From the NCBI GenBank assembly GCA_002722105.1, contig PBKF01000015.1, positions 18,921 to 25,826 on the forward strand: a stretch of DNA of 6,906 nucleotides, in the 5' to 3' direction. This stretch comes from Fidelibacterota bacterium (GTDB lineage Bacteria > Marinisomatota > Marinisomatia > Marinisomatales > UBA1611). Position numbers and translations under genes: made by a program. Positions 1-5,814 of this stretch are shown here, in pieces. How positions within the stretch are numbered: the stretch's first letter is position 1; every line of letters starts with the position of its first letter. The notes under the pieces were generated by a model. The model had not been told where the DNA came from. It ran no database searches and saw only the letters and a list, made by a program, of their open reading frames with translations.

Positions 1-1146
1 TTCCATATTAAAAGGTTTACCACCTTTAATTCTTTCAAATTCAATTAAACGCATAGATTCATTGTGATCATCATCTAATCCTGCAACACCACTTTTCCCC
101 TCTATAGCCTGTTCTGCACCAAAAAAGGAAGACTTTTTTATTAAATCTAGATCTATTTGATTAGGTTTTGCCGATCGGGCAAAATAACCACTTTTTTGTA
201 CAAGTGTCTTTTCTGCTTCCAAGGCACCTGAAAATTGTTTTGCAAACCATTGCCCAGGATTTATTTCATCCAAACGGACATGACCAAATGCATCTCTAGG
301 TACATTTTCACCATTTGCTTCCATTTCACGTACTATAGTTTCTAACCCTGCACCTTCACTTAAAAAAATATTAACTCCATCTTTCTCATCCATTCGATTT
401 TTCAACCGTATAACTTCAGATTGAAAATCAAAATCATCTTCGGGTATATATATTGCATCAATATCCCAACGTTTTTGATCAATTAACATTTCAGGTAAAC
501 TAGGTTTATTCTGAAGTGTCTGGCGATAATCAAAAGCAGTTTGTGCTGTTAACCATCCACAATTTCGTCCCATCACTTCATGAATGATAAGTTGTCTTGT
601 ACTGGTTGTATTTTCATTTGCAATATTTTCAAAAAATACAGCCCCTTGCTCTGCTGCAGTTCCAGCACCTAAAGTTTTGGTAATTGGGAATACATCATTA
701 TCCACTGTTTTTGGTAGGCCAACCACCGTCAAATCATACCCATTTTCTTTCAAGAAAAAGGATAACTGGGCTGCCATTGTATTTGTATCATCTCCGCCGA
801 TAGTATGTAGTATATTTATTTCATCATTAACGAGTTGATCTGCTGCAACTTTTAACGGATTCTCTCCTTCCTGCACCAAACCACGTTTGATACAGTCTTC
901 TACATTAGTCAATTTTACTCTACTGTTTCCAATTGGTGAACCGCCATACTGATAAAGTACTTCGTAATTCTGTTTTACGGAGTCGGGTATTAAAATGGAT
1001 TTACCCAATAACAGTCCCTGATATCCATTTAAATAGCCCACTAATTTGGCATCCGAATCGAGATCATTATATTTTTGAATAAGTGCTCCAATGGAAGCAG
1101 AAAGACAGGGTGCAATTCCTCCAGCCGTTAAAAATGCAATTTTCAT
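1..1146 (-). CDS. PPi-dependent 6-phosphofructokinase, C-terminus cut by window edge
   Basis: This cytosolic enzyme should interconvert fructose 6-phosphate and fructose 1,6-bisphosphate using pyrophosphate rather than ATP (EC 2.7.1.90 type), a reversible step of glycolysis. The minus frame is open for 382 codons from the ATG at 1144-1146 to base 1, with no stop reached; family members of this type are about 400 residues, so only some 20 are missing. The N-terminus shows the LTAGGIAPC phosphate loop. GGDDTN lies at residues 117-122, with Asp120 where ATP enzymes carry Gly. PKTVDND lies at 145-151, with Lys146 where ATP enzymes have Gly. Both are accepted marks of PPi use. MGRNCGWLT (192-200) and SEGAGLE (263-269) are the fructose-phosphate-binding segments. 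No convincing Shine-Dalgarno precedes the start, but the GG loop sits at the usual distance from it. The gene is divergent from the acetoacetyl-CoA synthetase gene. The family call is very secure; PPi preference rests on the two residues. Confidence 0.93.
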   Translation of the reverse strand, partial: MKIAFLTAGGIAPCLSASIGALIQKYNDLDSDAKLVGYLNGYQGLLLGKSILIPDSVKQNYEVLYQYGGSPIGNSRVKLTNVEDCIKRGLVQEGENPLKVAADQLVNDEINILHTIGGDDTNTMAAQLSFFLKENGYDLTVVGLPKTVDNDVFPITKTLGAGTAAEQGAVFFENIANENTTSTRQLIIHEVMGRNCGWLTAQTAFDYRQTLQNKPSLPEMLIDQKRWDIDAIYIPEDDFDFQSEVIRLKNRMDEKDGVNIFLSEGAGLETIVREMEANGENVPRDAFGHVRLDEINPGQWFAKQFSGALEAEKTLVQKSGYFARSAKPNQIDLDLIKKSSFFGAEQAIEGKSGVAGLDDDHNESMRLIEFERIKGGKPFNME

Positions 1147-1157
1147 GTAATCTTTAT

Positions 1158-1179
1158 TATAATATTAAGATATAATATT
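1158..1179. repeat. 9-bp direct repeat in the divergent spacer
   Basis: TATAATATT occurs at 1158-1166 and again at 1171-1179, separated by AAGA, giving a 13-base period. It lies just upstream of the phosphofructokinase start, in the 169-base AT-rich spacer shared by two divergent genes. The minus strand carries TATAAT at 1161-1156, only 9 bases from the start codon, but no good -35 box was found at the right distance. It could be a regulator half-site pair or just low-complexity AT sequence; nothing else in 1147-1315 is recognisable. Confidence 0.3.
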
Positions 1180-1293
1180 GAATTTAATTAAAAATTAATA
1201 AATATTTTTTAATCATAATTTCATAATTGTTATTAATGGTAAAAATATAATCAAATTACGATTAATGTTTTAATTCAATAAAAATATTAATTT

Positions 1294-1301
1294 TAGTTTT
1301 G
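1294..1301 (+). promoter_or_regulatory. Possible Bacteroidetes-type -7 element before acetoacetyl-CoA synthetase
   Basis: TAGTTTTG is an exact fit to the TAnnTTTG element that Bacteroidetes primary sigma factors recognise at -7. Transcription would then begin only about 8 bases before the ATG at 1316, which would explain the lack of a Shine-Dalgarno there. The expected upstream TTTG/TTG box about 20 bases before it is not clear. In DNA this AT-rich the match could be chance. Confidence 0.22.
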
Positions 1302-1315
1302 AAATTATTTAAGAT

Positions 1316-3259
1316 ATGAATTCTATCCTCTGGAAACCAAAACACTTCGAAAAATCAAAAATGGTAAAATTTATGAACCAAATAAATGAATCATATAATC
1401 TTAAAATGCAATCTTATGATGAATTGTATAATTGGTCCATAAATTATATTCCCGAGTTCTGGTCCCATGTATGGGACGCATGTGAAATAAAACATTCAAC
1501 TCCGTACACTTCAATTGTGGATGACATAAAAAAAATGCCAGGGGCGATATGGTTTGAAGGAACTCGTTTAAATTTTGCAGAAAATTTGCTTCGTTTTCAA
1601 GATCATCACATAGCCATTCACTTCAAAAGTGAATGCAAACCTGTAAGGTCCTTAACCTATAAAAAATTGTTTACAGAAGTAGAAAAAGTTGCCCATTCTA
1701 TGAGAGAATCTGGTATTCAAAAAGGTGACCGAGTAGCTGGGTTTATTCCCAATATGCCAGAAGCAATAATTGCTATGTTGGCCACTGCATCCATTGGAGC
1801 AATTTGGAGTTCATCGTCACCAGATTTTGGCATTAAGGGTGTTTTAGATCGTTTTTCACAAATTGAGCCAAAACTCATATTTGCTGCTAATGGATATTAT
1901 TACAATGGGAAATCCTTTAACTCTTTAGAAAAGCTAAAGGGAATTCTATCGCATCTTCCAAGTGTGCAAAAAGTTGTTGTGATTGAATATACAGATAATG
2001 AAACAAATATGAATAATATACCCAATGGGGTCTATTATTCTGATTTTATTTCAAAATCACCTTATCCACTAAAGTTTGAGCAAATGCCCTTTGATCATCC
2101 ACTTTATATTATGTATTCATCAGGCACTACTGGATTACCTAAATCTATTGTTCATTCTGCAGGTGGAACCCTTATTCAGCACATGAAAGAATTAAAATTA
2201 CATTGTGATTTAGAGAGGCAAGATTCTATTTATTATTTTACTACCTGTGGATGGATGATGTGGAATTGGCTTGTATCTTCATTGGCCGTAGGCGCTACTG
2301 TAGTCCTTTATGATGGATCACCATTCTTTCCAGATGGAAACGCTATGTGGCAATTAGCTGACGAACTAGATATTACAGTTTTTGGAACAAGTGCAAAATT
2401 TATTGATGCATGTAAAGAAGCAAATATTCAACCTATACAGTCAGCTGATTTAACCAATTTAAGGACTATCCTTTCAACAGGTTCACCTTTAGCAGATGAA
2501 AGTTTTGATTATATTTATGAAAATGTAAAAAATGATGTTCTTCTAGGATCTATATCTGGAGGGACTGATATAATATCATGCTTCGCCTTAGCCAGCCCAA
2601 TGCTACCAGTTACTAGAGGAGAGTTACAATGTCGGGGGCTTGGGATGGATGTTCATGCCTTTGATTCAGCAGGTCACTCTATGATTAACGAAAAAGGTGA
2701 ATTGGTTTGCACTTCTGCATTTCCTTCCATGCCAATATATTTCTGGAATGATCCTGATTATTCTAAATATCAAAATGCATATTTCAATACATATCCCGGT
2801 ATCTGGTATCATGGTGACTTCATACGCATTTCTGAATATGGTACAATTAAAATATTTGGCAGAAGTGATGCCACTCTGAACCCTGGCGGTGTCCGGATTG
2901 GTACAGCAGAATTATATCAGGTTGTAGAATCCATGGAAAGCATTGAAGACAGTTTAGTGATTGGTCAAGAATGGAATGGTGATCAACGAGTTATTTTATT
3001 TTTAAAGATGTATAAGGGCTTTGAATTGAATAAAAACATAGTTCAAGATATCAAAAATCAAATTCGGACAAATTGCTCACCAAGACATGTGCCTGAAAAA
3101 ATATTGGAAACAAAAGGGATTCCCTATACAATCAATCTAAAAAAAGTAGAAATAGCTGTGAAGAAAATTATAGAGGGTGAAAAAGTTACAAACCTAGATG
3201 CCTTATCAAACCCTGAAGTATTAGAATATTATAAAAACATCCCAGAATTAAATTCTTAA
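1316..3259 (+). CDS. Acetoacetyl-CoA synthetase (acetoacetate--CoA ligase)
   Basis: This cytosolic enzyme of the ANL adenylating superfamily activates acetoacetate to acetoacetyl-CoA with ATP (EC 6.2.1.16), feeding ketone-body or polyhydroxybutyrate breakdown and C4 acyl-CoA synthesis. At 647 residues it has the full family length. The N-terminus (LWKPKHFEKSKMVKFM from residue 5) matches the usual AACS opening, which supports this start although no Shine-Dalgarno is visible. The ATP loop YSSGTTGLPK lies at 267-276, CGWMMWNW at 311-318, SGGTDI at 414-419, and YHGDF at 498-502 with the ribose-binding Asp501. GRSDATLNPGGVRIG runs from 515. The C-terminal hinge lysine of acyl-CoA synthetases aligns with Lys609 in YTINLKK, where the usual Gly before it is Leu. 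The tail SNPEVLEYY...IPEL resembles animal AACS as I recall it. It stands alone on the plus strand, with no thiolase, hydroxybutyrate dehydrogenase or CoA-transferase nearby, and its stop codon overlaps that of the convergent GAPDH gene. Confidence 0.95.
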   Translation: MNSILWKPKHFEKSKMVKFMNQINESYNLKMQSYDELYNWSINYIPEFWSHVWDACEIKHSTPYTSIVDDIKKMPGAIWFEGTRLNFAENLLRFQDHHIAIHFKSECKPVRSLTYKKLFTEVEKVAHSMRESGIQKGDRVAGFIPNMPEAIIAMLATASIGAIWSSSSPDFGIKGVLDRFSQIEPKLIFAANGYYYNGKSFNSLEKLKGILSHLPSVQKVVVIEYTDNETNMNNIPNGVYYSDFISKSPYPLKFEQMPFDHPLYIMYSSGTTGLPKSIVHSAGGTLIQHMKELKLHCDLERQDSIYYFTTCGWMMWNWLVSSLAVGATVVLYDGSPFFPDGNAMWQLADELDITVFGTSAKFIDACKEANIQPIQSADLTNLRTILSTGSPLADESFDYIYENVKNDVLLGSISGGTDIISCFALASPMLPVTRGELQCRGLGMDVHAFDSAGHSMINEKGELVCTSAFPSMPIYFWNDPDYSKYQNAYFNTYPGIWYHGDFIRISEYGTIKIFGRSDATLNPGGVRIGTAELYQVVESMESIEDSLVIGQEWNGDQRVILFLKMYKGFELNKNIVQDIKNQIRTNCSPRHVPEKILETKGIPYTINLKKVEIAVKKIIEGEKVTNLDALSNPEVLEYYKNIPELNS

Positions 3260-4257
3260 TCTAAATTTCCTAATACACTTAGTAAATCAACCACTCGATT
3301 TGAATATCCCCATTCATTATCATACCAATTCAAAGTTTTGACAAAATTACCTTCCACAACTCGTGTGAATGGTGCATCAAAGATTGAAGAATGGGGGTTC
3401 CCAATAATATCAGTTGAAACAATAGGTAACATTGAATAATCTAATACATTTTTAAGAGGACCATTATCTGCTGCTTCACGAACTGCATCATTGACCTGCT
3501 CCACAGTCACATCTTGATTTACCCTTACATTGAAATCAACTACTGAGCCATCCGGTACAGGGACTCGCATAGCAATTCCATCCAGTTTCCCATTTAGTTC
3601 GGGTAAAACTTTACCAACGGCACGTGCTGCACCCGTTGTTGTCGGGATAACGTTTTCTGCTGCAGCTCTGGAGCGACGCCAATCTGAATGTGGCACATCT
3701 GCCAACCGTTGGTCATTTGTATAGGCATGAATTGTATTGATAACTCCTAATTCAATACCAAAAGCATCATTAAGAACTTTCGCCATAGGTGCCAGGCAAT
3801 TTGTTGTACATGAAGCATTAGAAACTATTCTATGTTCATTTTTGAGTCCGTTTTCATTTACACCTAATACAACGGTATAATCAATTTCATCCTTTGCCGG
3901 TACAGTTAAAACAACCCGCTTAGCCCCAGCTGATAAATGATTTTCCAGTTGTGCCTTTTGCCGAAATATTCCAGTGGACTCAATAACAAAATCTATACCC
4001 ATCTCGGCCCAAGGCAATGCAGTCGGATCACGCTCTGCTAATAATTTAACAGACTGACTTTCTGTTTTCATGAAATCTCCTTCTAAGGAAACCTGTTCCG
4101 GGAATCGACCCATAACTGTATCATATTTTAATAAATATGTTAGGGCAGCTTTATCAAAAATATCATTGATAGCAACAACTTCAATATCTTCTTTAGAATT
4201 TAAAATACGAAAAACTGATCGGCCAATTCGTCCAAATCCATTAATAGCGACTCTCAT
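3256..4257 (-). CDS. gap: Glyceraldehyde-3-phosphate dehydrogenase, type I (catalytic copy)
   Basis: This cytosolic NAD-dependent glycolytic enzyme oxidises and phosphorylates glyceraldehyde 3-phosphate to 1,3-bisphosphoglycerate (EC 1.2.1.12), normally as a homotetramer. The 333 residues match the family length. The Rossmann loop INGFGRIGR is at 5-13. Asp32, with the S-loop Pro189, points to NAD rather than NADP. The active site SNASCTTNCLAP has the nucleophile Cys150 (codon TGT at 3808-3810) and the partner His177. The phosphate-binding set is complete: RR at 194-195, TTTG at 206-209 and Arg231. WYDNEWGYSNR (311-321) closes the C-terminal signature. Its ATG overlaps the stop of the upstream GAPDH-like gene as ATGA, with a GGAG ribosome site 6 to 7 bases before it, so translation is probably coupled to that gene. 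At the 3' end its TAA shares bases with the stop of the convergent AACS gene, leaving no space for a private terminator. Confidence 0.97.
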   Translation of the reverse strand: MRVAINGFGRIGRSVFRILNSKEDIEVVAINDIFDKAALTYLLKYDTVMGRFPEQVSLEGDFMKTESQSVKLLAERDPTALPWAEMGIDFVIESTGIFRQKAQLENHLSAGAKRVVLTVPAKDEIDYTVVLGVNENGLKNEHRIVSNASCTTNCLAPMAKVLNDAFGIELGVINTIHAYTNDQRLADVPHSDWRRSRAAAENVIPTTTGAARAVGKVLPELNGKLDGIAMRVPVPDGSVVDFNVRVNQDVTVEQVNDAVREAADNGPLKNVLDYSMLPIVSTDIIGNPHSSIFDAPFTRVVEGNFVKTLNWYDNEWGYSNRVVDLLSVLGNLD

Positions 4258-5273
4258 TTTTCATCTCCTATATCAGCATACAGGTCAATCATTTCTAAAA
4301 TTCTTTTGGAGAATCCCCAACCATTATCATACCAGCATATAGTTTTTAATAATGCATCCTTAGTAATCATGGTTGCTTTACTGTCAAAGATCATTGTTTC
4401 ATCCCTGCCTATTACATCACTGGATACGATTGGATCATCTGTATAACCAACGATACCTTTCAATGTAGTTTCAGAAAATTGTTTCACCATATTATTTGCT
4501 TCATCTACTGATGGCATAGTATTTAACTCAGTAGTCAAATCCACACATGATCCATTGGGTACTGGTACATTGAATGCGATTCCATCCAACTTACCTTTGA
4601 ATTGCGGCATAATTTGTTCAATAATTGATGGTGCATTCGTAGAGTTAGGTATAATATTTTCTACGGCAGATCGACTTCTGCGCAGATCTATTCCAACAGC
4701 ATCTGCTAATGGCTGATCTGAAGTGTAAGCGTGTACGGTAGTCATCATTGCTCGATTTAAACCAAAAGTCTCATCCAACATTTTTGCCATTAGGGCTAAT
4801 ACTTGAGTTGTAGAAGATGTTGTGGAAATAATTTTATCGGTTGCTTTGATGGAAGACTCATTTATTCCTGGAATGACATAACGGTCAATGTCATCATCTG
4901 GGTCTCTTGTGGTAAATACCCGTTTAGCACCGGCACTGATATGTAAATCTAATTCTGAACGTTTTAGAAACTTACCTGTTGCATCAATAACACAATCTAT
5001 ATTATATGCATCCCAGGGTACTGCTCCCGGTTCTCCTCCACTGATAACGCGTACACGTTGGTCTCTAACAACTAGATGATTGCCATCTAAGTGAACAGGG
5101 TCATCCATAGCACCATGAATTGAATCACGCGATAATAGATAATGTAATGTTTCAGCAGATCCAATATCACTGATCGCAACAAAGTTATAATTAGGGTTTT
5201 TATAGCCTAATCGAAAAATGTTTCGCCCTATTCTGCCAAAACCGAATATTGCAATATTTACAGTATTAGTCAT
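4254..5273 (-). CDS. GAPDH-like protein lacking the catalytic cysteine (predicted pseudoenzyme)
   Basis: The 339-residue product is a GAPDH homologue along its whole length. It keeps the NAD-binding loop FGFGRIGR (10-17), Asp36 in the position that binds the adenosine ribose, the catalytic-site histidine (His181 in VHAYT), RR at 198-199 and WYDN (314-317). However, the SCTTNC active-site segment reads SSTTQV: the nucleophile is Ser154 (codon TCT at 4812-4814). The phosphate-site Arg231 of the sister gene is Asn235, the Gly of TTTG is Asn213, and SNR in the C-terminal signature is SKR. Loss of both nucleophile and phosphate ligand argues against normal dehydrogenase activity; NAD binding and tetramer-type assembly may remain. 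The reading frame is intact and coupled by ATGA to the active gap gene, so it is not a decaying pseudogene. A regulatory or structural partner of the active GAPDH is the simplest inference; a different reaction is possible. No strong Shine-Dalgarno precedes the start, which is supported by the Rossmann loop position. Confidence 0.9.
   Translation of the reverse strand: MTNTVNIAIFGFGRIGRNIFRLGYKNPNYNFVAISDIGSAETLHYLLSRDSIHGAMDDPVHLDGNHLVVRDQRVRVISGGEPGAVPWDAYNIDCVIDATGKFLKRSELDLHISAGAKRVFTTRDPDDDIDRYVIPGINESSIKATDKIISTTSSTTQVLALMAKMLDETFGLNRAMMTTVHAYTSDQPLADAVGIDLRRSRSAVENIIPNSTNAPSIIEQIMPQFKGKLDGIAFNVPVPNGSCVDLTTELNTMPSVDEANNMVKQFSETTLKGIVGYTDDPIVSSDVIGRDETMIFDSKATMITKDALLKTICWYDNGWGFSKRILEMIDLYADIGDEK
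4264..4268 (-). promoter_or_regulatory. Ribosome binding site of the catalytic GAPDH gene
   Basis: On the minus strand GGAGA stands 6 bases before the ATG at 4257-4255. It lies inside the last codons of the upstream GAPDH-like gene. It fixes the start and shows that the second cistron can be entered directly as well as by coupled reinitiation at the ATGA overlap. Confidence 0.7.
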
Positions 5274-5325
5274 AAATCGTAAATAAACTCTATATTTTAC
5301 GCATTGAAATTAAAGACAGAATTAA

Positions 5326-5389
5326 AGGATTATATATGGAAAAATATTTTGAAATTCATTTTATAATCGAAATAATATACTATAATCCT
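5326..5389. repeat. 9-bp inverted repeat upstream of the GAPDH pair
   Basis: AGGATTATA at 5326-5334 and its exact reverse complement TATAATCCT at 5381-5389 are separated by 46 bases; a further TATAATC half lies at 5362-5368. They fall in the spacer of about 115 bases between the small-protein cluster and the GAPDH pair, where a promoter for the pair is expected. The minus-strand TATAAT inside the left arm (5334-5329) could serve as a -10 box, though no good -35 was found. It may be an operator, a long-range RNA stem or chance. Confidence 0.3.
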
Positions 5390-5390
5390 A

Positions 5391-5474
5391 TCAATCAGAA
5401 TAATTTTTGAATCGTTTTCTGACTTGTAAAAATGCAAATAGGAGTAGCAGAACTATAATAATCTCTATTTTCAT
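5391..5474 (-). CDS. 27-residue single-helix small membrane protein
   Basis: This small gene starts at the ATG 5474-5472, overlapping the stop codon of the upstream repeat-protein gene as ATGA, and ends with TGA at 5393-5391. The product begins MKIEIIIVLLLLFAFLQV and continues with a basic patch RKRFK and the tail NYSD. Residues 4-18 form one strongly hydrophobic helix followed by four positive charges, so the C-terminus should face the cytoplasm. A purine-rich GGGAAAAA directly precedes the ATG as a possible ribosome site. Small single-helix proteins commonly bind and modulate larger membrane proteins, so an accessory role to a neighbouring membrane protein is plausible but unproven. I do not recognise a family. 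The overlap, hydrophobic pattern and strand make it likelier than a random short frame, but at this length chance cannot be excluded. Confidence 0.5.
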   Translation of the reverse strand: MKIEIIIVLLLLFAFLQVRKRFKNYSD

Positions 5475-5812
5475 TTTTTCCCAGATTGGCTATAGCCTAA
5501 AGCACCATACCGGTCATTTAGAACAATTACTCCATCCATGTCCCGATTTGAACCAATATAGGATGTAGGTTGTTCATACTTATTATAAGTTTGCACATAA
5601 CCATTTTCTTCCTTTCCTGTTCCAAGATATAAGGTGCGCTTCTGATCCTGGTTATATGCAGTAATAAAACCACCATGACCATCATCTTGAATAGTAATAG
5701 AATTCACAACAATATCTCCTAGGTTCCCATTTTTTTCAAAACCAGTCACAACAAAAAATAGTACACTGCTTAAGACACCAATGATAAAACTTTTCAAATC
5801 AACTATCTTCAT
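5471..5812 (-). CDS. Membrane-anchored small protein with 23-residue repeats, function unknown
   Basis: The 113-residue product starts with a short basic end and one hydrophobic helix at about residues 8-24, either a membrane anchor or an uncleaved signal; the rest should lie outside the cytoplasm. After the anchor comes a repeat unit of the form G-(F/Y)-(I/V)-x-x-Y-N-(5)-T-x-Y-(L/I)-G. It begins at Gly48 and at Gly71, exactly 23 residues apart, with a third, more degenerate and shorter unit from Gly94. The alternating hydrophobic pattern, with Gly, Asn and Asp at turns, suggests a small beta-sheet or solenoid. Translation starts from a strong AAGGAG that lies within the last codons of the phosphatase gene, 5 bases before the ATG and with only 2 bases between the genes, so the two are co-transcribed. 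I do not recognise a named family. Confidence 0.82.
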   Translation of the reverse strand: MKIVDLKSFIIGVLSSVLFFVVTGFEKNGNLGDIVVNSITIQDDGHGGFITAYNQDQKRTLYLGTGKEENGYVQTYNKYEQPTSYIGSNRDMDGVIVLNDRYGALGYSQSGKK

Positions 5813-5814
5813 TT

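Noticed and set aside
584..838. Plus-strand open frame of 84 codons
   Set aside because: It lies wholly antisense to the conserved core of the phosphofructokinase gene, including the GGDDTN and PKTVDND regions, and its product shows no recognisable motif.
2697..2879. Plus-strand frame of 60 codons inside the AACS gene
   Set aside because: It overlaps the conserved C-terminal part of AACS in another frame and has no start signal or motif.
4812..4814. Cys-to-Ser change in the GAPDH-like gene as a one-base sequencing error (TGT to TCT)
   Set aside because: Asn235 for Arg, Asn213 for Gly, Gln157 for Asn and Val158 for Cys change together with it, so one misread base cannot explain the divergent active site.
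3530..5079. Plus-strand frames of 63 to 90 codons opposite the two GAPDH genes
   Set aside because: All lie antisense to strongly conserved GAPDH segments, and their products are low-complexity without family features.
4254..5273. GAPDH-like gene as erythrose-4-phosphate dehydrogenase or NADP-type GapB
   Set aside because: Those paralogues keep the catalytic Cys; here it is absent.
5275..5390. Intrinsic terminator after the small-protein cluster
   Set aside because: The inverted repeat has a 46-base loop and AT-rich arms without a tight T-run, so it does not look like a factor-independent terminator.
5336..5410. Plus-strand 24-codon frame preceded by AGGA at a good distance
   Set aside because: It is opposite in strand to both neighbours, overlaps the better-supported 27-codon minus gene, and has an AT-driven composition (many Ile, Tyr, Asn and Phe). 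Conservation in relatives would be needed to revive it.
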